DNA of 64,000 bases from positions 16,244,001-16,308,000 of the forward strand of contig NC_059568.1 of NCBI RefSeq assembly GCF_905220415.1. The letters are read 5' to 3'. Shown here piece by piece: positions 49,301 to 54,108 of this stretch. How positions within the stretch are numbered: the stretch's first letter is position 1; the number at the start of each line of letters is the position of its first letter. This stretch comes from Colias croceus. Taxonomy: Eukaryota; Arthropoda; Insecta; Lepidoptera; Pieridae. Below the pieces are notes generated by a model. It had not been told where the DNA came from, did not search any database, and was given only the letters and a program-made list of their open reading frames with translations. Position numbers and translations under genes: made by a program.

Positions 49301-50150
49301 AAATAATGATCTTGAATCAATTAATGGTATAGAAAAGACCTTAAGACAGACTTAGGTAATGTCCAAGTGAAAAACGTTGATATGCAAGTGTTCAATGAGG
49401 AAAGAACCTGAAATCTGAATGAGATGGAGCTATTCATAGACCAAACCCAATGGTATCGCGATAACCAATGTTAACGCGATAAAATTAGTAAGACGAAATC
49501 ACCGGTCGGTATTGAAAATACGAATGCAAAAAGTAATTTGAATATCAACACTAAGAGTCTGGTCTAATGCCGTTTTGTTTATGATGTTACGCATTCAAAA
49601 GTATTTCCGCCGAATTATTATTAATGTATTACAAGTCAGGAACGTGTCGTGAGTCACGGGTGTTTTTGTAATAACTTTATTGATCCAGATTGAGAGTTAT
49701 AATCTCGGCGTAATCACCTCCAAGTGTGTCCGACACGCGCTTCAACCGTTACATTTTATGAGGTAAATCATCGATATTTTTACAACAAATAACATCTCTG
49801 TCGATATCAAACTAGAAGGAGTTATTATTTAAACAGCTGACGTTAAAGAAACGGGTCAGGAGAAAATAAGCGGCAAGAAAATAAAAGTCATAAGATTAAT
49901 TCGACTGCGACACAAACGTCCTCGTCGTGACAGCGGCGTCGCAGATAAGTCGAGGTGATGCAGTCCTTACCGCACATGTTATTATGTAAAGCTGAAACAT
50001 CAGAATTCAGAATGTAGGTCGAGACGGAAGATTAAGACAACACTCACCGAGCTCGAAAGTGTCAGACAAGCGGTTAGTGTATGCTAGCGGCCTCGCACTG
50101 CGCACTCACCAACACATGTCGAAATATTCCATTATAATCTCGATAAACAT
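1341..50150 (-). CDS. Sh: Shaker voltage-gated K+ channel (Kv1), spliced over eight exons
   Basis: Alpha subunit of a tetrameric voltage-gated potassium channel of the plasma membrane, carrying A-type or delayed-rectifier current in neurons and muscle. The exons add up to 1443 bases, 480 residues, with every splice phase consistent. Order of parts by residue: short N-terminus 1-14, linker and T1 tetramerisation domain about 45-142, S1 about 178-199, S2 about 230-250, S3 about 262-281, S4 310-331, S5 about 345-366, pore loop with TVGYGD about 380-398, S6 about 405-430, short cytoplasmic tail to 480. All Shaker gating residues are present: S4 charges R313, R316, R319, R322, K325, R328, K331 (Shaker 362-380, offset 49), E234 and E244 in S2, D267 in S3, and the PVP bend at 424-426. 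Conservation with Drosophila Shaker is very high through T1 to S6. Further alternative 5' or 3' exons may lie outside the window. Confidence 0.96.
1498..1508 (-). other. Intron-retention stop after the S6 exon
   Basis: Immediately after the S6 exon the frame reads through the donor GTGAGT into TAA at 1498-1500. A transcript polyadenylated in, or retaining, this intron would end with residues EPYLGES instead of the spliced acidic tail. This is a possible alternative end only. Confidence 0.3.
1509..1714 (-). CDS. Sh: Shaker S6 exon
   Basis: Acceptor AG at 1716-1715 and donor GTGAGT at 1508. The exon is 206 bp. Its first base (G) completes the codon at the pore mouth: AC+G gives Thr after the canonical pore exon, AG+G gives Arg after the alternative one. 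It encodes S6 including the PVPVIV hinge (residues 424-429) and the proximal tail with the motif [15 protein letters not shown], which matches Drosophila Shaker almost exactly. If the donor is not used, the frame runs into the intron and stops at TAA 1498-1500, giving a slightly shorter tail ending GES. Confidence 0.96.
1715..3022 (-). other. Shaker intron before the S6 exon
   Basis: A 1.3-kb AT-rich intron between the canonical pore exon and the S6 exon. I see no coding region, RNA gene or clear mobile element in it. Confidence 0.8.
3023..3152 (-). CDS. Sh: Shaker pore exon, canonical form
   Basis: A 130-bp exon with acceptor AG at 3154-3153 and donor GT at 3022-3021. It encodes the end of S5, the turret, the pore helix and the selectivity filter: [20 protein letters not shown] and then the filter TVGYGDM. 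The turret is identical to Drosophila Shaker, including the equivalents of F425 and K427 that contact scorpion toxins and kappa-conotoxin. The exon ends with AC, which with the next exon's G makes Thr (Shaker T449, the external TEA site). It is mutually exclusive with the exon at 3245-3374, which has the same length and phases. Confidence 0.97.
3153..3244 (-). other. 92-nt spacer between mutually exclusive pore exons
   Basis: This spacer would be the intron if both pore exons were joined. It is unusually GC-rich for the window. A branch-point-like CTAAC (minus strand, 3236-3240) sits immediately inside the donor of the alternative exon (GTAACTAAC). A pyrimidine-rich stretch lies about 40-60 nt before the acceptor of the canonical exon. 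Joining both exons would also shift the reading frame, because each is 130 nt. Confidence 0.7.
3245..3374 (-). CDS. Sh: Shaker pore exon, alternative form
   Basis: A second 130-bp pore exon directly upstream in transcription, with acceptor AG at 3376-3375 and donor GTAACT at 3244. It encodes [33 protein letters not shown] and the filter TVGYGDM. The pore helix and filter are kept. The turret is replaced: F425 becomes N, K427 becomes S, and the charge pattern changes. It ends with AG, so the split codon becomes AGG (Arg) at the T449 position, as in mammalian Kv1.5. Alternative pore exons are known from spiny lobster Shaker (pore types I and II), so this is an old arthropod feature. Confidence 0.95.
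3632..4275 (-). CDS. Sh: Shaker S1-S5 exon
   Basis: A 644-bp exon with acceptor TTTCAG ending at 4276 and donor GTGAGT at 3631. It encodes residues 143-356: the T1-S1 linker, S1, the S1-S2 loop with two N-glycosylation sequons (N210 in NTT and N214 in NGT, matching Shaker N259 and N263), S2 (E234, E244), S3 (D267), the S3-S4 linker, S4 with seven basic residues every third position, the S4-S5 linker [15 protein letters not shown] and most of S5. The only clear differences from Drosophila are conservative ones near the S2-S3 loop, for example Phe for Cys before RDVMN. The ATG and sequence above 4275 in this frame are intronic. Confidence 0.98.
4276..4834 (-). other. Shaker intron
   Basis: A short AT-rich intron between the T1 exon and the S1-S5 exon. 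No other feature is seen. Confidence 0.85.
4835..4996 (-). CDS. Sh: Shaker T1 exon, C-terminal half
   Basis: A 162-bp exon with acceptor ACAG ending at 4997 and donor GT at 4834. It encodes residues 89-141 ([53 protein letters not shown]), the second half of the BTB-like T1 domain that sets Kv1-only tetramer assembly. The sequence is nearly identical to Drosophila Shaker, with N for S in DRNRP and EQAT for DQAI. Confidence 0.97.
4997..6857 (-). other. Shaker intron with a LINE fragment
   Basis: A 1.9-kb intron. About half of it is a 5'-truncated LINE on the opposite strand (listed separately). The rest is AT-rich without recognised features. Confidence 0.8.
5560..6436 (+). mobile_element. 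5'-truncated non-LTR retrotransposon, RT C-terminus and 3' UTR
   Basis: An open frame entered from about 5562 with no start of its own reads [20 protein letters not shown], then [12 protein letters not shown], and stops at TAA 6054-6056. This is the thumb and C-terminal region of a CR1/Jockey-type reverse transcriptase (pattern [14 protein letters not shown], then a tail ending in [20 protein letters not shown]). The fragment starts right after a run of T and ends near AAATAAATGTCTTAA, which looks like the element's 3' end. The frame is intact, but the endonuclease and most of the RT are missing, so it is a dead copy antisense to Shaker. Confidence 0.8.
6858..6961 (-). CDS. Sh: Shaker T1 exon, N-terminal part
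   Basis: A 104-bp exon with acceptor CCACAG ending at 6962 and donor GTAAGA at 6857. It encodes residues 54-87 ([34 protein letters not shown]) and the first two bases of Arg88. This is the T1 core beginning in the conserved INVSGLRF motif. It has PET for PDT and PSRRI for PARRL relative to Drosophila. Confidence 0.97.
8020..8185. repeat. Unclassified repeat with a GC hairpin
   Basis: A GC-richer patch with the perfect short hairpin GGGGGCAC-GGCA-GTGCCCCC at 8047-8066, followed by a purine tract and a second GC-rich run. The pattern looks like a fragment of a dispersed insect repeat, but the family is not certain. Confidence 0.35.
8431..8498. repeat. Loopless 34-bp palindrome
   Basis: Two 34-bp arms (8431-8464 and 8465-8498) are inverted copies with about two mismatches and no spacer. 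They lie about 300 bp upstream of the Helitron-type helicase frame. The palindrome may belong to the same element or be a MITE remnant. Confidence 0.6.
8782..11103 (+). CDS. Helitron-type PIF1-like helicase (5'-truncated RepHel)
   Basis: An uninterrupted frame from 8782 (after TGA at 8779) to TAA at 11103; the first Met is at 8905 and gives 732 residues. It matches the C-terminal half of a Helitron RepHel protein: a linker region typical of Helitrons ([20 protein letters not shown], then [17 protein letters not shown]), followed by a superfamily 1B helicase of the PIF1 type. Numbered from the Met: Walker A GTGGTGKS 235-242, Walker B IIDE 316-319, GDLLQ 358-362, IHKSQG 616-621, and AYVALSRV near the end. 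The HUH nuclease domain with its HxH and tyrosine motifs is missing, so this copy cannot nick DNA. A basic tail ([12 protein letters not shown]) closes the protein. It lies antisense in a Shaker intron. The intact frame suggests a young insertion or one still under constraint. Confidence 0.85.
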   Translation, partial: QAKYTQDVFDGISLYGTDPSTTIRWLDVNIFRNRRVKSKSDMMILEPESTDIYYESWIDDHYPKRPKELEATNLYSFAQNYDIVKTRPVSSEVECYEINDSKRFLKRRANPYLINHYFYDPEQVPEKYFFSLLLLFKPWRSSDELKIGCETYTEAFNLVKEELKEGVNYGNSMIESRYKIQKAFEMIESKVAEINEDREMVDDDDGPENPLDFEAVEAANAMDDFQRIYIAEEEETDLHSMIAKLNVDQKRVFDMIINKMDTTDNSADVLRCFVSGTGGTGKSFLIKTLKVWVKTHLNKKVAVSAPTGIAAFNVNGLTIHRLLQLPVEHKQTPKYKPLSDEVLQVLRSDLKEVVLFIIDEVSIISNVTLTYIHLRLSEIFDTSDDQNGWFGKKHLVVFGDLLQRPPVREKSPFEKLTNTKTNKLLGSLSMPNLWIELFTYDELTINMRQINDSDFVDMLNRIRLGVTTKKDRELLSTRLLTLKSDSNENRLTEIIKHLSKLPDDTVCLLPTKNMCQQLNTAMLRSLPHPEINLIAIDSIDCPRYLTKRARECIKKYEDDASMTAGLEKNIIIKIGAKVMLRRNIDVSLGLVNGSIGIVRKVKVDPENSKIIKIIYITFNNEPNAYELGPVKTKFEIINRAYVHREQFPICIAYAITIHKSQGLSLSNALMDIGSAVFTSGQAYVALSRVTSLGGLHLINVDFGSIKAQESSICEYNRLRSIYRPDLSKIETSKPPRKAHRDREWALRKTVAEAQEVVPEKKKRKTTYKNKKIS
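11170..11379 (+). repeat. Left arm of a 210-bp inverted repeat
   Basis: Base-pairs with 11516-11725 over 210 bp with one mismatch seen (AATATTT against AATCTTT near the inner end). It starts 66 bp after the helicase stop codon. The arms contain no recognisable coding region. Confidence 0.85.
11516..11725 (-). repeat. Right arm of a 210-bp inverted repeat
   Basis: Inverted partner of 11170-11379 across a 136-bp spacer. Its outer edge, extended to 11727, carries a 22-bp sequence (GGATGTTTTTGATGGGATTT and two more bases) that also occurs in direct orientation at 8798-8819, inside the upstream part of the helicase frame. Confidence 0.85.
11730..12655. other. Intronic sequence without recognised features
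   Basis: AT-rich intron sequence. The only note is a 21-bp string (CACAGTTGACAGATATATAC plus T) at about 12073 that recurs near 28877. It may be a trace of a dispersed repeat. Confidence 0.6.
12657..12820 (-). mobile_element. Lep1-like non-autonomous Helitron
   Basis: On the minus strand it begins near TCTATATAAAAATGAATCGC and ends GGGCGGACCGCTAG followed by T. It belongs to the same family as 54551-54723 and 61479-61651. The 5' TC is ambiguous here because of adjacent short repeats. Confidence 0.75.
12830..14900. other. Intronic sequence without recognised features
   Basis: AT-rich intron sequence. Short open frames in it have no recognisable domain. Confidence 0.6.
14925..15095. repeat. 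Unclassified GC-rich dispersed repeat
   Basis: A GC-rich block in AT-rich surroundings, with inverted ends: AAGCTATTGCAT near 14960 and ATGCAATAGCTT ending near 15091. The inner part is rich in CCCG runs. It resembles a small non-autonomous element, but the family is not certain. Confidence 0.45.
16621..17185 (+). mobile_element. 565-bp TA-flanked MITE, copy 1
   Basis: Terminal inverted repeats of roughly 180 bp begin GTTCAGGATACATCGCCCAT, and the element is flanked by TA on both sides (16619-16620 and 17186-17187). The length, TA duplication and TIRs fit a Tc1/mariner-type MITE. A second 565-bp copy lies at 38885-39449 in the opposite orientation. No transposase is present. The short frame crossing its left end at 16390-16692 is not considered a gene. 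Confidence 0.85.
17501..17708 (+). mobile_element. tRNA-derived SINE, copy 1
   Basis: A tRNA-like head with a perfect B box GGTTCGATTCC at 17548-17558 and an A-box-like TTAGTACAGTGATTGACGC around 17503. It is followed by a body shared with two other copies (GTCTCGGTCTGGCAGGACAC, then CTGCCCCTTACCCCACTTGG). It is an RNA polymerase III-type retroposon, not a functional tRNA. Confidence 0.75.
17710..19355. other. Intronic sequence without recognised features
   Basis: AT-rich intron sequence. No gene, RNA or clear mobile element is seen. Confidence 0.6.
19361..19615. repeat. 120-bp direct tandem repeat, about two copies
   Basis: The string GAATCTATGATGCTGTAA recurs at about 19403 and 19523, and the surrounding bases align with a 120-bp period (for example GCTATCAGAACTGAACTTTG twice). 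A third partial unit follows. The copies are diverged by a few percent. Confidence 0.75.
20168..20347 (-). mobile_element. Lep1-like non-autonomous Helitron
   Basis: Minus-strand element starting TCCTACCAATATAATAAATG and ending in CTAG, flanked by A on the 5' side and T on the 3' side, as expected for Helitron insertion between A and T. Confidence 0.7.
20350..21950. other. Intronic sequence without recognised features
   Basis: AT-rich intron sequence with no supported feature. Confidence 0.6.
21957..22154. repeat. 99-bp perfect tandem duplication
   Basis: Two head-to-tail copies with a 99-bp period, differing by one base (GTTACGAG against GTTACCAG). The high identity suggests a recent duplication. 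Confidence 0.85.
22206..22378 (-). mobile_element. tRNA-derived SINE, copy 2 (degenerate)
   Basis: The minus strand shares the body and head order of the SINE at 17501-17708 (GACAAG, GTGTCCTGCCAGACGG, a CACGTTAACC-type head). The B box is degraded. Confidence 0.6.
22433..22622 (+). mobile_element. Lep1-like non-autonomous Helitron
   Basis: Begins TCTATACTTATATTATAAAG, which is preceded by A, and ends GCGGAGCAGCTAG, which is followed by T. These are typical Lep1 termini. Its body GTTTGAACGCGCTAATCTC-like segment is shared with 53913-54108 and 60581-60794. Confidence 0.85.
22810..23574. mobile_element. Non-autonomous DNA transposon with CGTCCCC termini
   Basis: Perfect 19-bp terminal inverted repeats, CGTCCCCTTACTGGTAAAA, at 22810-22828 and 23556-23574, with weaker pairing over about 37 bp. 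AAAT flanks both sides and may be the target duplication. The inside has no transposase. Confidence 0.65.
23580..26215. other. Intronic sequence without recognised features
   Basis: AT-rich intron sequence. Short frames without domains were not accepted as genes. Confidence 0.6.
26220..26800. promoter_or_regulatory. GC- and CpG-rich island with a perfect CRE
   Basis: A 0.6-kb GC-rich patch inside the AT-rich intron. AAAATGGCCG (YY1/Pho-like) and the palindromic CRE TGACGTCA (26261-26268) are followed by CpG-dense sequence. It could be an internal promoter or enhancer. No coding exon with the right phase was identified. Confidence 0.4.
26801..27890. other. Intronic sequence without recognised features
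   Basis: AT-rich intron sequence between the CpG-rich patch and a MITE. Two overlapping minus-strand frames here have no recognisable domain. Confidence 0.5.
27893..28564. mobile_element. 672-bp MITE with 29-bp TIRs
   Basis: Perfect 29-bp terminal inverted repeats beginning CAAAGCTGTTGGGGTACAAT, at 27893-27921 and 28536-28564. No transposase is present. A clear target duplication was not found, so the superfamily is left open. Confidence 0.7.
28566..31040. other. Intronic sequence with one hairpin
   Basis: AT-rich intron sequence. The hairpin at 29856-29889 is listed separately; nothing else is supported. Confidence 0.6.
29856..29889. repeat. 13-bp perfect hairpin
   Basis: TATTCCGGGTCAC at 29856-29868, an 8-base loop, then its exact inverse at 29877-29889. 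The GC-rich stem stands out from its surroundings. It may be the relic of a small inverted-repeat element. Confidence 0.6.
31045..31735. repeat. Diverged minisatellite, four to five units of 155-188 bp
   Basis: The motif TAGACTAGG(C/T)TT(C/T)ATTTGAA recurs at 31116, 31271, 31459 and 31640. It is followed each time by CTTGGATC, AATTAGGTTCCAA and GAAAGAATCGACGAGA-like segments. A partial unit precedes the first. Units differ by indels and many substitutions, so the array is old. Confidence 0.8.
31740..33225. other. Intronic sequence without recognised features
   Basis: AT-rich intron sequence preceding the foldback element. No feature is supported. Confidence 0.6.
33226..33234 (+). repeat. Target-site duplication of the foldback element, left
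   Basis: AAATCAATT, identical to 36360-36368 on the other side of the element. Nine bases is the duplication length of Drosophila FB elements. Confidence 0.8.
33235..36359. mobile_element. Giant foldback (FB-like) element of tandem subrepeats
   Basis: A 3.1-kb element made of a left arm (33235 to about 35226) of 14 head-to-tail subrepeats and a right arm (about 35227 to 36359) of 8 subrepeats in the opposite direction, with no spacer between arms. Both outer ends are the same inverted sequence beginning ATGTCCGTGAACTTAGCAGA, and 9-bp direct repeats flank the whole. Each unit contains GTTCTTATCGCGTGCAGTTG, CCTGATACTTTTTAGAAATA and CCTGAAAAAACGACATTTGA. Units are 134-135 or 148 bp, depending on the linker: AATAACTTAGCAGAGC, or GATCTGCCAACTTCCCGTA plus one of three variants. 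There is no coding frame. The structure and 9-bp duplication match the Foldback class known from Drosophila, but I cannot assign a named family. Confidence 0.9.
36360..36368 (+). repeat. Target-site duplication of the foldback element, right
   Basis: AAATCAATT, matching 33226-33234. Confidence 0.8.
36399..36516 (-). CDS. Sh: Shaker second coding exon (N-terminal linker and start of T1)
   Basis: A 118-bp exon with acceptor TTACAG ending at 36517 and donor GTAAGT at 36398. It encodes residues 15-53: [20 protein letters not shown], then [19 protein letters not shown]. The start SLPKL and the end [12 protein letters not shown] match Drosophila Shaker, where this is the common exon joined by all alternative first exons. 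The first base completes a codon begun in the 5' exon, so upstream exons must end in phase 2. Its donor is only 39 bp from the foldback element. Confidence 0.97.
38138..38374 (+). mobile_element. Lep1-like non-autonomous Helitron
   Basis: Begins TCCATACTAATATTATAAAT after A, and ends GGGCGGAAACCTAG before T. The 3' part contains the GC-rich segment GCGCGGGCGAAGCCGCGGGC, typical of lepidopteran Helitron ends. Confidence 0.85.
38782..39518 (+). mobile_element. Helitron interrupted by a MITE
   Basis: Outer parts are 38782-38884 (TCACTACATAGTATAAAACA...CGGTTTTTTAATA) and 39450-39518 (ATAGATAGAGTAATTCAAGA...AGCTAG). Together they form one short Helitron, flanked by A and T, into which the 565-bp MITE inserted at a TA. 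Confidence 0.7.
38885..39449 (-). mobile_element. 565-bp TA-flanked MITE, copy 2
   Basis: The same element as 16621-17185, in the opposite orientation and of the same length, with TA at both sides (38883-38884 and 39450-39451). It is nested inside a Lep1-like Helitron. Confidence 0.85.
40491..41204 (+). mobile_element. TTAA-bounded element with internal palindrome, copy A
   Basis: The left part 40491-40750 is a long palindrome whose arms read ATAAAATTAACTGCGTTAAA inward from both sides. The right part runs to GAAGTCGGTTAA at 41204 and contains an A run of about 24 bases and CCGGCCGAATTGATAACCTC. The ends ACAACCGACTTC and GAAGTCGGTTAA make short inverted termini next to TTAA. The 67-residue frame at 40808-41011 is identical in copy B, but its repeat context argues against a host gene. 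Confidence 0.7.
42085..42345 (+). other. Small open frame, doubtful
   Basis: An 86-codon frame with an alanine run from a GCC repeat and an acidic C-terminal half. It matches no family I recognise and has no visible splice or promoter context. It is probably a chance frame and is listed only because its composition is less random than most in this intron. Confidence 0.12.
46505..46527 (-). CDS. Possible alternative first coding exon of Shaker
   Basis: ATG at 46527-46525 opens seven codons and two bases (MLNIGIL plus CG), ending at a strong donor GCG|GTAAGTCC. The phase is exactly what the common exon at 36516 needs and would give MLNIGILR then SLPKL. Drosophila has a comparably short first exon in one isoform. 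The exon is so short that chance is a real alternative. Confidence 0.25.
47341..47530. promoter_or_regulatory. GC-rich patch with AP-1 and CRE motifs
   Basis: A short GC-rich stretch in the first intron with TGACTCAG (about 47355) and a perfect CRE TGACGTCA (47366-47373), followed by CGCTCGAGCGGCGCGCTC. A candidate enhancer or internal promoter. Confidence 0.35.
50110..50150 (-). CDS. Sh: Shaker first coding exon
   Basis: ATG at 50150-50148 opens 13 codons and two bases ([13 protein letters not shown] plus TG) and ends at the donor GTGAGTGC. Spliced to the common exon it gives [14 protein letters not shown] then SLPKL, in frame and without gaps. The exon lies at the edge of a GC-rich island, as expected for a first exon. 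Unlike the Drosophila ShA and ShB ends, it has no basic inactivation ball. The second Met (residue 7) could also start translation. The call rests on phase, donor and context; I do not recognise this N-terminus from another species. Confidence 0.6.
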
Positions 50151-51450
50151 GCAAAACGACAATGAGGAGCGCGTGCAAGGAACGCACTTCGAGCGACGTG
50201 TGCTCGCACCACGGCGCGCTGCCGGCGTGACGCAAGCGGCACTGACCGCAACCGCAGCGCGGCCATGTTCGCCTACGGGCTACGTTACGTACCTCTCTTC
50301 CTCTTCTGGTTCCTGGGCCCGGGGGCATTCCTGCCTCGGCCTGAGGACAGGCGTCAGCCCCCATTTCTCGACCAACTCTATGCGAGCAATGGTGGCAGTT
50401 CAATGTCAATGTGTCATCGGTTCGGAGCGCGTGCGAGGGTGCAGCAGGAAGGCGGCGTAGAGGCCTGCTGGCCCGCGGTGCCCCCGGGCCTGATGGTGGC
50501 GCCCGCGGCCGCTGCCACCTTACTCGCGCGCCATGCCACTCTCGCGCGTATCTGGCTCGTGCGCGACCACTACGCCCGCGGCGCTGCCCACGCTTCCGCG
50601 CTTTGCATCACGCTCAGAGACCACGGCGCGGCGGGCGCATCGCGGCTACTGCGGCACGCCCGCAACTTTCACGCAACGCGCACTCTGTTTATAGTCTAGA
50701 CCGCGATTCGAAAAAAAATTAAAATTCGTCCGATACGTTCGACAGATGTCCTTACGTAAGCACGGGGCGCGTGCGACGGCGCCTCACCGAATGCAGCGAT
50801 TCATGATCGGCGTGACTAGTCGCGTGTTCGCGAAGTGTGAGCGGGTGTCAGGAGCGCCCGACGACGGCGGACTGGTGCGGGCGCGCGTGCGTCCCGCGCG
50901 CCGCTCTCCGTAGCGCCCCCCCCGGCGTGGGGCCCGCGCCCCGCTGTAGTCCGCGCGCGTATCGACACCGCGTGCCAACCACTGCACCGCGGAACATTTC
51001 GTCCCCCGCGCACCGCACAGGTTTCGCGCGCCGCCCTCTACCTTTGCCGCACGCGGTCGAATCTAGCACGCCGTTGCACGCAAAAGGCTACGAGTTACGA
51101 CCCTTCGCAAAACGTCTCAGGACAGGCCTCGCGGACCTTGAAACGTCGGGCGGGCAGTTAGTTCTACGCTGCCCCGAACTACTGATGGCTTTGCATTAAG
51201 TGATCGATGAGATGTTATATAAAATATGACATGTGGCGTATGAGATATCGTTACAAGTCGGAAGGAAATGAGCGGTCGCTGCGATAAAAGATAAGAAGGA
51301 ACATTACATATTGCAGTGCAGGTGGTAGGTGCATCAGGAGCGGCGAGGCTGCGGCGAGTGGCGCTGCGTCGCGGATGCGCCCGCTGCCAAGCCGGCACAA
51401 CCTCAAGAATGAAAGCTAGCAAATGCAGCGAGCCAACTTGAACTGATAAA
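50151..51450 (-). promoter_or_regulatory. CpG-rich promoter and 5' UTR region of Shaker
   Basis: About 1.3 kb of strongly GC- and CpG-rich sequence directly upstream of the first coding exon, in a genome window that is otherwise very AT-rich. Additional minus-strand donor-like sites (GAG|GTACGT near 50290, and CTCG|GTGAGT at about 50052, just downstream of the coding exon) suggest alternative non-coding splicing of the leader. Several long frames on both strands here are by-products of GC richness. No TATA box or start site could be fixed. Confidence 0.5.
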
Positions 51451-51859
51451 ATGTTAACGACCTTCAACTTATACTATCCACGTAATGCCCTACATTTACA
51501 GACAGAAATAAATTAAACATTTTCTAATATCACACGTAAATTTTGTTTGCAACTGTATCGAGAATACTGTATTAAATAAAATTGTGGAAGAATGCTTGTT
51601 CTGTATTTGCCTTTGTAATGATATGTTTCCTGCGGAACATTACAAATAATATGATATTTATTGGGCCCGGAATATATAATTTTCCTTTCCGGTTCTCTTT
51701 GACAATGTTACCTTAATGTTATTTTTTATAATACATTTCCCGTGACTTCTGCGTTGATTTTATTATGATTACATCAAGAGCAGACTTTTTTTAAATATTC
51801 CTTATTTTCAATTTAACTTATTTTTAATTATCCTTTTTAATACAATGTGACTGATGCAT

Positions 51860-52045
51860 AGTGCCTACTACTATTTAATGAATGTCTCCTATAACACAGG
51901 TTTTTTTCCTAGCATAGGAGACATTGTTCAAAATGTCACAATAAATGTACCACATATTATAGTTATTACATTATGTAAGTTGTCTGTTGTGTTGTAACCA
52001 TGTTTGATTGCAAATAAATGATTTGATTTGATTTGATTTATAACT
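51860..52045 (+). mobile_element. LINE 3' end with TTTGA tail
   Basis: Ends AATAAATGATTTGATTTGAT, a pentamer tail common at the 3' ends of lepidopteran LINEs. No coding part is left, so it is a heavily 5'-truncated copy. The left edge is not certain. Confidence 0.6.
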
Positions 52046-52049
52046 AGAT

Positions 52050-53905
52050 TTTTCCAGTTCCCATGAAAATATTTGGTGTTTATTAATCTGTAATAAACTA
52101 TTCATAACGTACTTTTCTTTACTCCTGTATATTTAAAATTTGCGTTTATTAAAGGCAATTTTAGAAGAGGATTAAATATTTTTGAACTCTTCATGTTTTA
52201 AACTTAAACACATTTAAATAAGAAAGAAATACGTTTCAAATATAATGTGCTAAGTGGTTCAAAGAGAAGATACTTTGTGTGTCAGAAATGTAGCGATGTT
52301 AAATTGATCGAATTTTATAGGTGACTTTTATCTCTACTGGGATCCATCTTGCATCTTTTGGTTGAGCGCCAACACGCCAACGAGATGCGAATAAAGAGAG
52401 ATGCACTGATTAAAGTAGGTATTACTTTGACTTGAACCCAAAAGTATTAACATGAGCGACTCTGCGGATTTCTTATTCTAATTGTGAATAATTATTGGTA
52501 TTGATGTCTCATATCGAATGCGACAGTAATTTATAATATGCAACTGTCTTTTCTGTTGCACGGGAACAGCAGTTAAGGCCGGATCTGCTTGAATATTAAG
52601 TCCGTCCATTTGCCAATCAGGCATGACATAAAGGACATAATATGAAATAGACACTAATTACACTACATAGCCGGGTGACATTGGCAGTATACTTGACAAA
52701 CGACGCAGTTGCGGTGAAATACATCACACACATTAGAATATGAATTAGATATACTTACTAGGCTAGGCTTCTCGCACAGGGGTTCGGTCGCGTGCAATTT
52801 ATGTTATCATCTAAAGTTGAACTCTTTACGAAGAATTTTCCCCCTTTTCTTTATCAATCCCTATCTGACCAATAATTTGACTTAGGTTTGATTTCATCAT
52901 CGTTCTTTGTTACGCTATCCCTTTTATAATAAAAAAAAACATAATTTTTGTGAAAGTTTTAGACTTATTATAGATAATTAATGCTGCATATTCGATAGAA
53001 GATATCAGCTAGTTAATAAAACATTAAGTGATATCATCCAATTGTGATTACAAGTGTTTATCATGAAATGAACAATGCGGGACCTTGAGGCTGAAACCCT
53101 GCACAAAGTCGCAAACACTGTTAAGAGAAACAATGGTAATGCAGTTGAATAGTAAACACTAACCGTCGCCTTTGCTTTGGAAGCGGTACTGTGCATTTAC
53201 GAATGCCTTTTAAAGAATTTACAATGCGCCGTTTTGGCCGCGTTCCGTCGCTTTCACTAGTTCTCGTTAGAATTTTATGTGAAGTATTTTAATTATTTGC
53301 GAATGAAAAGTGCTCTGTGTTTATTGGATTGAGATTGGAGCGGGGTTGAGATTGGCGCAGTGTTTACAGTTTTTGCGTAACGTTTGCAGTTGGGAACTGT
53401 GGGTTATTGTTGTTCTAACTTTCATTATATTTTCATACATGCTAACAATTACGTTCATAGTTAGTTCATAGAAATAAGATTACTTTTTGTATTCCATCTA
53501 GAATTTTTTCGACATTATTTGGGAGTTATATGAGAAAAAGTTTTGCGTTGACCGATTGGCTAGGTTTCGCTGTCAGCCCGCATGATCCCAGGGGCTGCGG
53601 AAAACTGGACTAGACTTTGATTACGCCCAAACTGTGTTTTGTATATTACATACATATTTGATTGTTTTATAACGAAATTAATATTTTTTCAATTGTAACA
53701 CAGCAAACTTAGGATGGAAATTATTTCTTAAAAATATGTGCTGACCAGTTCTGAATGGTATTATAAAGGTTGTTCGTAGTTTTTGTACTGTTTTGATCTA
53801 AAAATTATTCTAAATAATGCTTTACATCCGCTTTCAAAGGTATACCTTTTTTGTTATCAAAATAAATAAATAATAATACACTATAGTATTATATACATAG
53901 TATTA
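52050..53905. other. Sequence without recognised features
   Basis: AT-rich sequence upstream of the first supported Shaker exon. A donor-like CTA|GTAAGTAT near 52753 on the minus strand could belong to a non-coding leader exon, but there is no coding evidence. Confidence 0.5.
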
Positions 53906-53912
53906 TAAATCA

Positions 53913-54108
53913 CTAGCTACGCTTCGCGGTTTCACCCGCGTGGCTCTGCTTATGTTGGTCTTAGCGTGATGATAGAAGCCTGTAATGCCTTCCTCGAGAA
54001 ATGGGCTATCCAAAACTGAAATAATTTTTCAAATCTGACCAGTAGTTCTTGAGATTAGCGCGTTTAAACAAACAAACAAACTCTTCAGCTTTATAATATT
54101 AGTATAGA
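53913..54108 (-). mobile_element. Lep1-like non-autonomous Helitron
   Basis: The minus strand begins TCTATACTAATATTATAAAG after A and ends in GCTAG before T. It has the GAAGAGTTTGTTTGTTTGTT segment typical of Lep1. Confidence 0.85.

Larger units (their letters stand above)
36517..50109 (-). other. 13.6-kb first Shaker intron in the window
   Basis: Lies between the first supported coding exon and the common exon. It contains Lep1-like Helitrons, a nested MITE, one TTAA-bounded element, a GC-rich patch with a CRE, and a possible extra first exon at 46505-46527. The stretches 36517-38137, 41215-46500 and 46530-47330 show nothing else I can support. Confidence 0.7.

Noticed and set aside
49960..50010. 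Possible 21-nt microexon (acceptor TGTTTCAG, donor GTAAGGAC)
   Set aside because: In the Shaker frame it would introduce a stop codon, and short acceptor-donor pairs arise often by chance.
50265..50699. 144-codon plus-strand frame in the CpG-rich region
   Set aside because: GC-rich DNA has few stop codons. The region has long frames in several phases on both strands, the protein has no domain, and the site is best explained as Shaker promoter/5' UTR on the other strand.
51117..51467. 116-codon minus-strand frame
   Set aside because: Composition and the lack of domains suggest a chance frame in GC-rich DNA. It does not join Shaker in the required phase.
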